Of a DNA stretch of 64,000 bases, positions 46,907 through 56,827 are shown one piece after another. Source of the stretch: Tsukamurella sp. 1534 (GTDB lineage Bacteria; Actinomycetota; Actinomycetes; Mycobacteriales; Mycobacteriaceae); the NCBI RefSeq assembly GCF_000312385.1, contig NZ_HE997628.1:516843-580842 (forward strand). Direction: 5' to 3'. Position numbers and translations under genes: made by a program. Every line of letters begins with the position of its first letter. The first letter of the stretch is position 1. Under the pieces are notes generated by a model that made no database searches, was not told where the DNA came from, and was given only the letters and a program-made list of their open reading frames with translations.

Positions 46907-47820
46907 CAGACCATCTCCGATCGGTCGACGCCGGCCACGCCGCCGAGCGCCTTGTAGTAGATCACGTCGTCGTCCAGGCGGCGCAGCTCCTCGGCGAGGC
47001 TGGCCGCCACGCCCCTGCGCCGCAACGCGACCCGGCCGTCGGGTTGACCGGGGCGGACGAGCACAGCCGTCGAGTTCTGGTCGAACTCCAGGAGCAGCGG
47101 GCCGCCGGTGCGCTCCAGTTTCACCCCGAAGCTGCCGAGGGTCCGGCGGACCGGGACGCCGAGCTGCGCGTGCAGCCAGCCCGCCAACAGGTCCACGCCG
47201 GGTCGCTCCGCGGGGCCGGTGACCTCCGCGCCGGTGACCTCGTCGTACGGGGGCTGGTCGAGCGCCGACGTCAACAGTGCGCGCCAGGGCGTGATCCGCG
47301 ACCACGCGAGATCGGAATCGCCCGGGGTGTAGCCGGTTCGGCGCTGCTCCAGGGCCGCGACCGCGTCCGGGGCCTCCATCGAGTCGGTGATCCGCCGCGA
47401 GGCGAGGCGGCCCACCTTGTCGTCCGCGGGTACCGCGGGCGCCGCGCCCGGCCACCACGCCACGACGGGGGTGTCCGGCAGCAGGAACGGCACCACGACG
47501 GAGGCGCCGTGGTCGGCCATCTCTCCGAACAGCCGGAGCACCACCACCTCGGAGGCTCCGGCGTCGCCGCCGACGCGGATCTGCGCGTCCAAGCGCGCCT
47601 CCACCCCGCGTGAGCCCCGCGCGAGAACGATGACGCGGCAGGGGTGCTCGCGCGAGGCGGCGTTCGTCGCTTCGATCGCGCTCTCCGTCGGCTCGCCCTC
47701 CTCCGCGGAGATGATCAGGGTGAGGACGCGGCCGAGCGTGACCGCGCCGCCCGTCTCGCGCAGCTGGACGAGTTTCTTCGACACTTCCTGGGTCGAGGTG
47801 TCCGGGAGATCCAGAATCAT
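46906..47820 (-). CDS. opcA: Glucose-6-phosphate dehydrogenase assembly protein OpcA
   Basis: 304-aa OpcA, which activates Zwf allosterically in Actinobacteria and cyanobacteria. The N-terminus starts MILDLPDTSTQEVSKKLVQL, followed by VLTLIISAEEG, PCRVIVLARGSRG, VVVPFLLPDTPVVAWWPG and the conserved LAWSRITPWRALLTSALDQP segment. The start overlaps the zwf stop, so both proteins are made in step, as expected for a complex. Confidence 0.94.
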   Translation of the reverse strand: MILDLPDTSTQEVSKKLVQLRETGGAVTLGRVLTLIISAEEGEPTESAIEATNAASREHPCRVIVLARGSRGVEARLDAQIRVGGDAGASEVVVLRLFGEMADHGASVVVPFLLPDTPVVAWWPGAAPAVPADDKVGRLASRRITDSMEAPDAVAALEQRRTGYTPGDSDLAWSRITPWRALLTSALDQPPYDEVTGAEVTGPAERPGVDLLAGWLHAQLGVPVRRTLGSFGVKLERTGGPLLLEFDQNSTAVLVRPGQPDGRVALRRRGVAASLAEELRRLDDDVIYYKALGGVAGVDRSEMV

Positions 47821-49355
47821 GGTCGGCGCCACGTCCTTCCGGTCCGGGCCAGCATCGAGTCGGCCGACGACGGGCCCCACGTGCCCGATTCGTACTCCTC
47901 GGGGCGCCCGTTCGCGGCCCAGTGCTCCAGCACCGGATCGAGGATGCGCCAGGACAGTTCGACCTCGGCGTTCACCGGGAACAGCGACGGCACGCCCAGC
48001 AGCACGTCGAGGATCAGCCGCTCGTAGGCCTCGGGCGAGCTCACCGTGAACGCCTCGCCGTAGCTGAAGTCCATGTTGACGTCGCGGACCTCCATCGAGC
48101 TGCCGGGCACCTTCGAGCCGAACCGCAGCGTGACACCCTCGTCGGGCTGGACGCGGATGACGAGCGCGTTCTGGCCCAGCTCCTCGGTCATGGTGTCGTC
48201 GAACGGCAGGTGCGGAGCGCGCTTGAACACCAGGGCGATCTCGGTGACCCGGCGGCCGAGCCGCTTGCCGGTGCGCAGGTAGAACGGCACGCCGGCCCAC
48301 CGGCGGGACGCGATCTCGACGGTGATCGCCGCATACGTCTCGGTGGTGGAGGTGTGGCTGAAGCCCTCCTCCTGGAGCAGTCCGACCACCTTCTCGCTGC
48401 CCTGCCACCCGGGGCCGTACTGCCCACGCGCCGAGGTCTCGTCGAGCGGCTCCACGAGGGAGGCCGCCGACAGCACCTTGATCTTCTCGGACTGCAGTTC
48501 GGACGGGTGGAAGCTGGTGGGTTCCTCCATCGCGACCAGCGCCATCAGCTGCAGCAGGTGATTCTGGATCACGTCGCGCGCGGCGCCGATGCCGTCGTAG
48601 TACCCGGCACGACCGCCCAGGCCGATGTCTTCGGCCATGGTGATCTGCACGTGGTCCACGTAGTGGCTGTTCCACGTCGGCTCGAACAACTGGTTCGCGA
48701 ACCGCAGCGCCAGGATGTTCTGCACCGTCTCCTTGCCGAGGTAGTGGTCGATGCGGAACACCGACTGCTCGGGGAAGACGTCGTTGACGACGGCGTTGAG
48801 CTTCTTCGCCGATTCGAGGTCGTGCCCGAACGGCTTCTCGATCACCACGCGCCGCCAGCCGCCCTCGGGGTCGTTCGGGCCGGCACCGTCGGCCAGGCCG
48901 GAACGCTTGAGCTGCTCGCAGACCGTGGGGAAGGCGTCCGGCGGGACCGACAGGTAGAACGCGTGATTGCCGCCCGTGCCCCGCGTCTCGTCGAGCGTGC
49001 GGAGGGTCTCCGCGAGGCGGTCGAACGCGTCGTCATCGTCGAAGACGCCCTGCACGAACCGGATCCCCTCGGCGAGGCGATCCCACACCTCGTCGCGGAA
49101 CTCGGTGCGCGCGTTCTGCTTCACGGCGTCGCGGACGATCTCCGCGAAGTCCTCGTGACTCCACGAGCGGCGGGCGAACCCGACCAATGCGAATCCGGGA
49201 GGCAGCAGCCCGCGGTTCGCCAGATCGTACACCGCGGGCATCAGCTTCCGGCGCGACAGGTCGCCCGTCACACCGAAGATCACCAATGCCGACGGGCCCG
49301 CGATGCGCGGGAGCCTCCGGTCCCTCGGGTCGCGAAGCGGGTTCGCCCGGCTCAA
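47817..49355 (-). CDS. zwf: Glucose-6-phosphate 1-dehydrogenase
   Basis: 512-aa NADP enzyme, entry step of the oxidative pentose phosphate pathway. Residues 23-37 hold the nucleotide site LVIFGVTGDLSRRKL; then EKPFGHDLESAKKLN, and FRIDHYLGKETVQN with the substrate-binding and catalytic residues. The start codon appears to be TTG (49353-49355), one base after the tal stop. The first in-frame alternatives would remove conserved sequence. The TTG could tune Zwf synthesis relative to tal. Confidence 0.95.
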   Translation of the reverse strand: MSRANPLRDPRDRRLPRIAGPSALVIFGVTGDLSRRKLMPAVYDLANRGLLPPGFALVGFARRSWSHEDFAEIVRDAVKQNARTEFRDEVWDRLAEGIRFVQGVFDDDDAFDRLAETLRTLDETRGTGGNHAFYLSVPPDAFPTVCEQLKRSGLADGAGPNDPEGGWRRVVIEKPFGHDLESAKKLNAVVNDVFPEQSVFRIDHYLGKETVQNILALRFANQLFEPTWNSHYVDHVQITMAEDIGLGGRAGYYDGIGAARDVIQNHLLQLMALVAMEEPTSFHPSELQSEKIKVLSAASLVEPLDETSARGQYGPGWQGSEKVVGLLQEEGFSHTSTTETYAAITVEIASRRWAGVPFYLRTGKRLGRRVTEIALVFKRAPHLPFDDTMTEELGQNALVIRVQPDEGVTLRFGSKVPGSSMEVRDVNMDFSYGEAFTVSSPEAYERLILDVLLGVPSLFPVNAEVELSWRILDPVLEHWAANGRPEEYESGTWGPSSADSMLARTGRTWRRP

Positions 49356-49356
49356 C

Positions 49357-50463
49357 TCAGGCCTCGGCCCGGAGCTGCTCCGCGGTGGCGTCCAGCAGCT
49401 TCTGCCACGCCTGCTCGAACTTCTCGACGCCCTCGGACTCCAGCTGGTCGAAGACGTCGGACAGGTCGATACCGGCGCCCTGCAGGTTCTCGAACACCTG
49501 CAGCGACTCCTCGGCGCGGCCGAGGATCGTGCCGTCGACGACCTCGCCGTGATCGGCGAAGGCCTCCATCGTGGCGCCGGGCATCGTGTTGACGGTGTTC
49601 GGCGCGATCAGGCCGGCGACGTACAGGGTGTCCGGGTAGTCGGGGTTCTTCACGCCGGTCGACGCCCACAGCGGGCGCTGTACGTTCGCGCCCTCGATGG
49701 CGGCGAACCGGGAGCCGCCGAACACCTCCTCGTACGCGGCGTACGCGAGGCGGGCGTTGGCGAGGCCGGCCTGGCCGCGCAGGGCCAGCGCCTCGTCGGT
49801 TCCGGTGGACTCCAGGCGCTTGTCGATCTCGGTGTCCACGCGGGACACGAAGAACGAAGCGACCGAGTAGATCTCGGAGACGTTCCGGCCCGCCGCGGCG
49901 GCGGCCTCCAGGCCGTCCAGGTACGCATCCATGACCTGGCGGTGGCGCTCCACCGAGAAGATCAGGGTCACGTTCACCGAGACGCCCTCGGCGATCACCC
50001 GAGTGATCGCCGGCAGGCCCGCGAGGGTCGCGGGGATCTTGATCAGCACGTTGGGGCGGTCGACGATCTTGTGCAGCTCGAGGGCCTGCGCGACGGTGGC
50101 CTCGGTGTCGTGGGCCAGTCGCGGGTCCACCTCGATGGAGACCCGGCCGTCCACGCCGCCCGTGGCCTCGTACACGGGGGCCAGCACGTCGCACGCCGCG
50201 CGCACGTCGTCGGTGGTGACGGTGCGGATCGTCTGGTCGACGTCGGCGCCGCGGCCCGCGAGCTCGGCCACCTGCGAGGCGTACTCGGTGCCCTTCGACA
50301 GCGCCGCCTGGAAGATCGCGGGGTTGGTGGTGACACCGGTGACGGAGTCGGTCTCGGTGAGCTCCTTGAGCTTCCCGGACTCGATCAGGGTGCGGGAGAG
50401 GTCGTCGAGCCAGACCGAGACGCCCGCCTCGTACAGTGCCGCCAGATTCGGGTTCTGCGTCAT
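49357..50463 (-). CDS. tal: Transaldolase
   Basis: 368-aa class of the long actinobacterial transaldolases. It exchanges dihydroxyacetone units between sugar phosphates through a Schiff base on Lys in [14 protein letters not shown]. Further landmarks are [25 protein letters not shown] and [17 protein letters not shown]. The ATG at 50461-50463 follows a GGAAGGA site. The stop is 1 nt from the zwf start. Confidence 0.96.
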   Translation of the reverse strand: MTQNPNLAALYEAGVSVWLDDLSRTLIESGKLKELTETDSVTGVTTNPAIFQAALSKGTEYASQVAELAGRGADVDQTIRTVTTDDVRAACDVLAPVYEATGGVDGRVSIEVDPRLAHDTEATVAQALELHKIVDRPNVLIKIPATLAGLPAITRVIAEGVSVNVTLIFSVERHRQVMDAYLDGLEAAAAAGRNVSEIYSVASFFVSRVDTEIDKRLESTGTDEALALRGQAGLANARLAYAAYEEVFGGSRFAAIEGANVQRPLWASTGVKNPDYPDTLYVAGLIAPNTVNTMPGATMEAFADHGEVVDGTILGRAEESLQVFENLQGAGIDLSDVFDQLESEGVEKFEQAWQKLLDATAEQLRAEA

Positions 50464-50501
50464 GACACTTGTTCCTTCCGGATTACGGATCGTTGTCGGT
50501 G

Positions 50502-52601
50502 CTACGCGTTCACCGCGGCGAGGGACTTCTCGGCCTTCTGGGCCACCGCCTCGCCGGTGATGCCGTACTTCGCGAACAGCACCTTGTAGTCGGCCGACTC
50601 GCCGAAGTGCTCAAGCGAGACGACCTCGCCGAAGCCGCCGACGATCGGCCACCACGACATGGCGATACCGGCCTCGACGGCGACGCGGGCCTTGATCGAC
50701 GGGGGGAGCACGCTGTCCTGGTAGGCCTGGTCCTGCGCGTGGAACCACTCGACCGACGGCATCGACACCACGCGGGCCTTGATGCCCTTGCCGGCCAGGA
50801 TCTGTGCGCCCTGCACCGCGAGCTGCACCTCCGAACCGGTGCCGATCAGGATGACGTCGGGCGCGCCACCGTCGGGCTCGGAGAGGACGTACCCGCCCTT
50901 CGAAACGCCCTCGGCGGAGGTTCCCTCGAGGATCGGGACACCCTGGCGGGTCAGGACGAGGCCCGTGGGTCCCTCGCCGTTCGAGCGCTCGAGGGTGGTC
51001 CGCCACGCGGCGACGGTCTCGTTGGCGTCGGCGGGGCGGACCACGTTCAGGCCCGGGATCGCGCGCAGCGCGGCCAGGTGCTCGACCGGCTGGTGGGTCG
51101 GGCCGTCCTCGCCGAGGCCGATCGAATCGTGCGTCCACACGTAGATCGGGTCGATCTCCATGAGTGCGGCCAGGCGCACCGCGGGGCGCATGTAATCCGC
51201 GAACTGCAGGAAGGTGCCCGCGTAGGGGCGGGTGGGGCCGTGCAGCACGATGCCGTTGAGGATCGAGCCCATGGCGTGCTCGCGGATGCCGAAGTGCAGG
51301 GTGCGGCCGTAGGGCTGTGCGGTCCAGCTCGGGGTGGAGATGGACGCGGGCCCGAACGACTCGGCGCCCTTGATGGTCGTGTTGTTCGAGCCGGCGAGAT
51401 CGGCGGAGCCGCCCCACAGCTCGGGGAGCGTCTGGCCGGCCGCGGCCAGGAACGCACCCGACGCGGCACGGGTCGCGAGGTCCTTGTCGCCCACCTGCCA
51501 CGACGGCAGGTCGGCGTCCCAGCCCTCGGGCAGGGCCCGGGCCTCGAGCCGGTCCAGCAGCTTCTTGCGGTCCGGATTGGCGGCGGCCCACGCGTCGAAC
51601 TTCGCGTTCCAGGCCTCGTGCTCGGCCTGCCCGCGCTTGACCAGCTGCCGGGTGTGGTCGATGACCTCGGTCGCCACGTCGAAGTTCTTCGTCGTGTCGA
51701 AGCCGAGGATCTCCTTGACGGCGGACACCTCGTCGGTGCCGAGCGCCGAGCCGTGGATGCCGCCGGTGTTCATCTTGGTCGGCGCCGGGTACCCGATGAT
51801 CGTGCGCACGATGATGATCGACGGCTTGTCCGTGACGGCCTTCGCCGCCGCGGTGGCCTCCTCGATGGCGGTGACGTTCTCGCCCCCGTCGACGTGCTGC
51901 ACGTGCCAGCCGTACGCCTCGTACCGCTTCGCCACGTCCTCGGAGAGCGCGATGTCGGTCTCGTTCTCGATCGAGATCTGGTTCGCGTCGTAGAACACGA
52001 CCAGGTTGCCCAGTTGCTGCGTGCCCGCGAGCGACGAGGCCTCGGAGGTCACGCCCTCCTCGATGTCGCCGTCGGAGGCGATGACGTAGATGAAGTGGTC
52101 GAACGGGCTCTGGCCCTGCGCCGTCTCCGGATCGAACAGACCGCGCTCGTACCGCGAGGCCATCGCCATGCCCACGGCGGAGGCCAGGCCCTGGCCCAGC
52201 GGGCCGGTGGTGATCTCGACGCCCTTGGTGTGGTGGAACTCCGGGTGTCCCGGAGTCAGCGAGCCCTCGGTGCGCAGCGCCTCGATGTCCGCGAGTTCGA
52301 GGCCGAAGCCGCCCAGGTACAGCTGCAGGTACAGGGTGAGGCTCGAGTGGCCGCAGGAGAGCACGAACCGGTCCCGGCCGATCCAGTGTGTGTCCGACGG
52401 GTCGTGGCGCATCACGCGCTGGAAGAGCGTGTAGGCGAGGGGGGCGAGGCTCATCGCCGTGCCGGGGTGGCCGCTTCCGACCTTCTGCACCGCGTCGGCC
52501 GCGAGCACCCGGGCGGTGTCCACCGCGCGCGTATCCGTTTCGGTCCAGTCGGCGGGGTGGTGCGGCGTGGTGAGTGCTTGGATCTCGGCGGTGCTGGTCA
52601 C
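50502..52601 (-). CDS. tkt: Transketolase
   Basis: 699-aa thiamine-diphosphate enzyme that moves two-carbon units between pentose and triose phosphates. It has [19 protein letters not shown] near residue 42, the ThDP/Mg site [17 protein letters not shown] followed by FYDANQIS, the pyrimidine-domain [19 protein letters not shown], and a C-terminal domain starting about residue 560. The GTG at 52599-52601 has AGGAGA about 11 nt upstream. It is first in the minus-strand pentose-phosphate operon and divergent from ctaB. Confidence 0.96.
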   Translation of the reverse strand: MTSTAEIQALTTPHHPADWTETDTRAVDTARVLAADAVQKVGSGHPGTAMSLAPLAYTLFQRVMRHDPSDTHWIGRDRFVLSCGHSSLTLYLQLYLGGFGLELADIEALRTEGSLTPGHPEFHHTKGVEITTGPLGQGLASAVGMAMASRYERGLFDPETAQGQSPFDHFIYVIASDGDIEEGVTSEASSLAGTQQLGNLVVFYDANQISIENETDIALSEDVAKRYEAYGWHVQHVDGGENVTAIEEATAAAKAVTDKPSIIIVRTIIGYPAPTKMNTGGIHGSALGTDEVSAVKEILGFDTTKNFDVATEVIDHTRQLVKRGQAEHEAWNAKFDAWAAANPDRKKLLDRLEARALPEGWDADLPSWQVGDKDLATRAASGAFLAAAGQTLPELWGGSADLAGSNNTTIKGAESFGPASISTPSWTAQPYGRTLHFGIREHAMGSILNGIVLHGPTRPYAGTFLQFADYMRPAVRLAALMEIDPIYVWTHDSIGLGEDGPTHQPVEHLAALRAIPGLNVVRPADANETVAAWRTTLERSNGEGPTGLVLTRQGVPILEGTSAEGVSKGGYVLSEPDGGAPDVILIGTGSEVQLAVQGAQILAGKGIKARVVSMPSVEWFHAQDQAYQDSVLPPSIKARVAVEAGIAMSWWPIVGGFGEVVSLEHFGESADYKVLFAKYGITGEAVAQKAEKSLAAVNA

Positions 52602-52923
52602 GGCTGGCGGGTTCTCCTGGTCGTGTGGACGTGCGTGGCGGGGTGCGCCCCGGCGTACCCGCCGACCGGCGGGTCACCGGTACGAGGTTCGCGCCCTCAA
52701 GTGTGAACCCTACTCGGCAGCGGTGCACGGTCTGCGGAAACGGTGGGGTGCCGTCCTGGATTCGGTCCAGCGAACCGGGAGGACTACCATGGCCTGTAGT
52801 AGTCGGTCCGGCGCTCGCCGTGATCGTCGGTGAATGGCGCGGGCAGCGCGCAGCCCACCCGGATCAGCCCCGGGCGGGCGCAGGAGGAGTCCGGATCCGT
52901 CCGGGCACGTCACGAGAGAACGG
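52602..52923. other. 322-bp divergent promoter region of tkt and ctaB
   Basis: No gene is recognised. On the minus strand TAGGGT (about 52707-52712) could be a -10 for tkt with a leader of about 100 nt. On the plus side, purine-rich GAGAGA just before ctaB is the ribosome site. No larger repeat or known operator was seen. Confidence 0.5.
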
Positions 52924-53910
52924 GTGCCGATGGTGTTCAAGGGCGGGCATGGGACGAACATCCCCGACGCTCGCGCCGAGGCCGCGGTCGTCCCCTCCTC
53001 GTTCTTCGGCCGCGCGACCCAGACGGTGCTGGCGTACATCGCGCTGACCAAGCCGAAGGTGATCGAGCTCCTCCTCGTCGCGACCATCCCCGTGATGCTG
53101 CTGGCCGATCGCGGCCACGTGAACCTCCCGCTCATCCTGTCCACCCTGTTCGGTGGATGGCTGGGCGCCGCTTCGGCGAACACCCTGAACATGGTGGCGG
53201 ACGCCGACATCGACAAGAAGATGAAGCGCACCGAGCGCCGGCCGCTGGCGCGGCAGGCGGTGCCGACGCGGCACGCGCTGGTCTTCGGCATCGTGCTCGC
53301 CGCCGCCTCGTTCGCCTGGCTCGCCGTCATGGCGAACGTGCTCGCGGCGTCCCTGGTGCTGGTCACCATCGCCTTCTACCTGTTCGTGTACACGATGGTG
53401 CTCAAGCGCCGCACCTCGCAGAACGTGGTGTGGGGCGGGGCCGCCGGTTGCATGCCCACGCTGGTCGGCTGGGCGGCCGCGACCGGCACAATCGCGTGGC
53501 CCGCCGTCGTGCTGTTCCTGGTGATCTTCTTCTGGACGCCGCCGCACACCTGGGCGCTGGCCATGCGGTACCGCGAGGACTACAAGGCCGCCGGAGTCCC
53601 GATGCTGCCCGTCGTGGCGCCGGAGACCACCGTCGCCCGGCAGATGGTCTGGTACACCTGGGCCACCGTGATCACCACGCTGGTGCTCATCCCCGCCGCT
53701 GGCCTCGTCTACGCCGTCTCCGCGGTGCTCTGCGGCGGCTGGTTCCTGTACGCGGTGCACAAGCTCTACAAGCAGACCCGCGCCGGGCAGGAGATCAAGC
53801 CGCTCAAGGTGTTCCTGCAGTCCAACAACTACCTGGCCGTGCTCTTCTGCGCGCTGTCGGTCGACTCGATCCTCAACTACTCCACCGTCGGCCAACTGCT
53901 GGGTCTCTGA
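52924..53910 (+). CDS. ctaB: Protoheme IX farnesyltransferase (heme O synthase)
   Basis: 328-aa integral membrane prenyltransferase that adds farnesyl to heme b for cytochrome aa3 oxidase. It has about 9 helices. The first prenyl-diphosphate motif lies in [18 protein letters not shown] (N-x3-D-x3-D), followed by [14 protein letters not shown]. The second area is [20 protein letters not shown] then [13 protein letters not shown] 52924 is preferred by spacing to GAGAGA; ATG 52930 is the alternative. Product is used by CtaA, encoded 2 kb away. Confidence 0.95.
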   Translation: MPMVFKGGHGTNIPDARAEAAVVPSSFFGRATQTVLAYIALTKPKVIELLLVATIPVMLLADRGHVNLPLILSTLFGGWLGAASANTLNMVADADIDKKMKRTERRPLARQAVPTRHALVFGIVLAAASFAWLAVMANVLAASLVLVTIAFYLFVYTMVLKRRTSQNVVWGGAAGCMPTLVGWAAATGTIAWPAVVLFLVIFFWTPPHTWALAMRYREDYKAAGVPMLPVVAPETTVARQMVWYTWATVITTLVLIPAAGLVYAVSAVLCGGWFLYAVHKLYKQTRAGQEIKPLKVFLQSNNYLAVLFCALSVDSILNYSTVGQLLGL

Positions 53911-53913
53911 CCG

Positions 53914-54543
53914 ATGGCCGGAGCGGACGCCCGCCTGTGGGATCTGACGTTCCGGGAGCGCGCCGCCCTCGCAGACGACCTGGAACCGCTCACCGATCAG
54001 CAGTGGGCGGCCCCGTCCCTGTGTGAGGGCCTCACCGTCCGGGAGGTGGTGGCGCACCTCACCGCCGGCGCCTCGGACAACCCGGTGGTGTGGTTCCTCG
54101 GCGTCCTGCGCAACCGGTTCGACTTCGACGCCAACGTCGCCCAGCGCCTCGCGAAACGGCTCGGCGACGACCCCGCGGACACCCTGCGCCGGTTCCGCGC
54201 CGTGCGCGCCAGCAGGACGAAGGCGCCGATCCCCGTGGTCGCGATGCTGGGCGAGGCGATCGTGCACGGCGAGGACGTCCGCCGCCCGCTCGGAATCGGG
54301 CGCGAGTATCCCGTCGAGGCGCTCACCCGGCTCGCCGAGTTCTACTCGGGGTCCGACCTCATGCTGCCCTCCAAGACGCGGGCGGACGGCCTGCGGCTCG
54401 TCGCGACCGACGGTGACTTCACCGTGGGCGACGGCCCGGAGGTGGCCGGCACCACCCTCGCGCTCGTCATGGCTCTCACGGGCCGCCGCGACTACCTGCC
54501 GGAGCTCTCCGGGGACGGCGCCGCCGAATTCGCGTCGCGCTGA
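53914..54543 (+). CDS. DinB/MDMPI-type maleylpyruvate isomerase-like protein
   Basis: 209-aa protein of the mycothiol-dependent/DinB-like superfamily: RERAALADDLEPLTDQQWAA, then CEGLTVREVVAHLTAG with a His at about residue 47, and GEAIVHGEDVRRPLGIG with His and acidic residues at about 108-115. These are the likely metal ligands. Members called TIGR03083 use mycothiol or bind zinc; the reaction here is unknown. ATG is 4 nt after ctaB, so they are probably co-transcribed. Confidence 0.8.
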   Translation: MAGADARLWDLTFRERAALADDLEPLTDQQWAAPSLCEGLTVREVVAHLTAGASDNPVVWFLGVLRNRFDFDANVAQRLAKRLGDDPADTLRRFRAVRASRTKAPIPVVAMLGEAIVHGEDVRRPLGIGREYPVEALTRLAEFYSGSDLMLPSKTRADGLRLVATDGDFTVGDGPEVAGTTLALVMALTGRRDYLPELSGDGAAEFASR

Positions 54544-54565
54544 CCGCGGTGGGCGGCGGCGTCGA

Positions 54566-55531
54566 TCAGGGGAGGAGCGCTACCGAACCGGTGGTCCTGC
54601 GGGACTGCAGATCGGTGTGCGCCCGCGCGGCATCGGCGAGCGGGTAGGTGGCACCCACGGTGAAGGTCAGTGAGCCGTCGCGCAGCCCGTCCATCACGGC
54701 GGCGCTGCGGCGCGCGAAGTCCGCCGCCGTCGCGACGTGGTGCGCCAGCGTCGGCCGCTGCACGAAGAGGGACCCCAGCGGATTGAGCCGCTGCAGGTCG
54801 AACGGCGGCACCGGACCGGACGCCGCGCCGAACAGCACGACGATCCCGCGCTGCCGCGTCGCCGCCAGGGAGGCCTCGAAGGTGTCCGCACCGACGCCGT
54901 CGTACACCGCGGCCGCACCCTCGCCGCCGGTCAGCTCGCGCACCCGCGCGGCCACGTCCTCGTCGTAGCGCAGCACCTCCCAGGCGCCCGCGCCGCGGGA
55001 GAGCCGCTCCTTCTCGTCGGTGGACACCGTCGTGATCACGCGGGCGCCGAGAGCGGTGGCCATCTGCGTGACGAGAAGCCCCGTCCCGCCGGCGCCGGCG
55101 TGCACCAGCACGGTGTCGCCGGGCTGCACCGGATGCGAATCGTGGGTGAGGTAGTGGGCCGTCATGCCCTGCAGCAGGACGGAGGCAGCGACCTCGGGGC
55201 GCACCCCGTCGGGCACCGCGACCGTGCGGTCGGCGGGGACCGCGACCAGCTCGGCGTACGAGCCGGGCCCCTCGCACCAGGCGACCACGTCGCCCACGGA
55301 CCGGTTCGTCACGCCCTCGCCGAGCGCGACGACGGTGCCCGACCCCTCGCTGCCGGGTACGTACGGCAGCGCCGTCGGGTACATGCCCTCGCGGAAGTAG
55401 GTGTCGATGAAGTTGACCCCGATGGCCGAGGTGCGCACCAGCACCTGTCCGGGCGCGGGGGCGGGCTCGGGCGCCTCACCGTAGGCGAGGACCTCGGGGC
55501 CGCCGTGCCGGCTGACCGTGATCGCGTGCAC
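54566..55531 (-). CDS. qor: NADPH:quinone reductase (Qor family)
   Basis: 321-aa zinc-free medium-chain reductase that passes electrons from NADPH to quinones. Key segments: GVNFIDTYFREGMYP, the quinone-oxidoreductase signature around VLLQGMTAHYLTHDSHPVQP then GDTVLVHAGAGGTGLLVTQM (Rossmann Gly motif). The zinc ligands of alcohol dehydrogenases are absent, as expected. The start is GTG 55529-55531 (VHAITVSRHGGPEV), 2 nt after the stop of the 97-aa gene upstream. The place next to ctaA is conserved in Mycobacteriales. Confidence 0.93.
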   Translation of the reverse strand: MHAITVSRHGGPEVLAYGEAPEPAPAPGQVLVRTSAIGVNFIDTYFREGMYPTALPYVPGSEGSGTVVALGEGVTNRSVGDVVAWCEGPGSYAELVAVPADRTVAVPDGVRPEVAASVLLQGMTAHYLTHDSHPVQPGDTVLVHAGAGGTGLLVTQMATALGARVITTVSTDEKERLSRGAGAWEVLRYDEDVAARVRELTGGEGAAAVYDGVGADTFEASLAATRQRGIVVLFGAASGPVPPFDLQRLNPLGSLFVQRPTLAHHVATAADFARRSAAVMDGLRDGSLTFTVGATYPLADAARAHTDLQSRRTTGSVALLP

Positions 55532-55533
55532 GG

Positions 55534-55827
55534 CTACTTGTCGTTCGCCAGGTAGCCGGCCATGCGGGCGTGGTGGCCGGGCGCGGTATCGGCCTTGGAG
55601 ACCAACTCGCGGTCCCACTCGGAGGTGTCGATGCCGGCCTTCTCGGCGGCGTCACGGGCCTGCGCCTCGTTCGCGACGATCTGGTCGCCCATCACTCCGT
55701 CGTCGCCGACGAGGGTGATCCGCACGCCCTCCTCGCCCATGTTCTGCAGCACGGTCTTCGCGCCGCCGTGGCGGCCCGCGAAGGCCTTCAGGCGGGAGAC
55801 GACGTTCGACGGGGCCTGATCGCTCAT
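55534..55827 (-). CDS. Conserved small hypothetical protein
   Basis: 97-aa soluble protein: VVSRLKAFAGRHGGAKTVLQ, GEEGVRITLVGDDGVMGDQI, then DTSEWDRELVSKADTAPGHH. The middle strand-rich part with GVRITLVGDDG recalls small DUF2188-like domains, but I do not claim the family. It overlaps the ctaA stop (ATGA) and ends 2 nt before qor, so ctaA, this gene and qor form one unit. Function unknown. Confidence 0.75.
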   Translation of the reverse strand: MSDQAPSNVVSRLKAFAGRHGGAKTVLQNMGEEGVRITLVGDDGVMGDQIVANEAQARDAAEKAGIDTSEWDRELVSKADTAPGHHARMAGYLANDK

Positions 55828-56804
55828 ACCGGCAGCATATCGCCCGTACGGTCGGAGCCCCGCACCACCCGCGGGGACATCAGGCGGTACAGGATCGCGG
55901 TCTCCGTGATCACCGACATCGCCCCCGCGACGTGCAGCACCACCAGCAGCGCGGGCACCCCGGTGAAGTACTGCACGACACCGATCAGGGACTGCGCCGC
56001 GACGACCACGAACACGATCCTCATCCGGCGGCGGACGGCCTCGGACGACGGTCCGCGGGACACCAGGACGGCGACGGTCACCAGGATCAGCGCGTAGACC
56101 ACGACGAGGGCGCCGTGCGCCGAGGACAGCAGCGGGATCGAGGCGTCCAGCCGGTCGATGGCCTTCGGGTTGGTGCGGTCACCGGCGTGCGGGCCCGCCG
56201 CGGTGACCACCACACCGGCGGCCAGCACGAGTGCCATCACCACGGCCGAGACCGCGACGAGGCGGCGCGCCCCGGCGGGGGCCGCTTGGATCTCGGTGCC
56301 GTCGTCCGGCTCGGCCACCTTCGCGTACAGGGTGGCGGCGATCCACACCATCGCGCAGGACACCAGCATGTGTGCTCCCACGACCCACCACCGCAGGCCG
56401 GTGAGGACGGTGACCCCGCCCAGAATGCCCTGCGCGAACGTCGAGAACGGCAGGATCCAGGCGTAGACCAGGATCTCGCGCCGGCGCCGGGCGCGGGTCA
56501 CCGCCAGCACGATCGCGATCGACGTGGTCACCACGATCCAGACCGCGATCTGCCGGTTCCCGAACTCGATCGCCTGATGCCACCACGGCACCTCGTCCTG
56601 CGGGATGGGGAGCAGGGAGTCGTCGAAGCATTTCGGCCAGGTGGGGCAGCCGAGCCCGGAGCCCGTCACCCGGACCACGGATCCGGTGACCGCGATCAGT
56701 GCCTGCGACAGCAGGGCGGCCAGCGCGAACCGCCGCTGCGCCGTGACGCTCGGCATCGGCAGGCGGTCGACGAGGCGCAGGAACAGGCTGTACACGCGGC
56801 TCAT
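55824..56804 (-). CDS. ctaA: Heme A synthase
   Basis: 326-aa membrane enzyme with about 8 helices; it oxidises a methyl of heme O to the formyl of heme A. The first half has QALIAVTGSVVRVTGSGLGC, PTWPKCFD (the paired-Cys loop), EFGNRQIAVWI, and ILGGVTVLTGLRWWVVGAHM; the second half repeats this with SSAHGALVVVYALI and LIGVVQYFTGVPALLVVLHV. The histidines of both heme sites are present. ATG 56802-56804 is followed by the typical short N-terminus. It completes the CtaB pathway. Confidence 0.95.
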   Translation of the reverse strand: MSRVYSLFLRLVDRLPMPSVTAQRRFALAALLSQALIAVTGSVVRVTGSGLGCPTWPKCFDDSLLPIPQDEVPWWHQAIEFGNRQIAVWIVVTTSIAIVLAVTRARRRREILVYAWILPFSTFAQGILGGVTVLTGLRWWVVGAHMLVSCAMVWIAATLYAKVAEPDDGTEIQAAPAGARRLVAVSAVVMALVLAAGVVVTAAGPHAGDRTNPKAIDRLDASIPLLSSAHGALVVVYALILVTVAVLVSRGPSSEAVRRRMRIVFVVVAAQSLIGVVQYFTGVPALLVVLHVAGAMSVITETAILYRLMSPRVVRGSDRTGDMLPV

Positions 56805-56827
56805 CGTACGCGAGCCGCAGCTGTCTA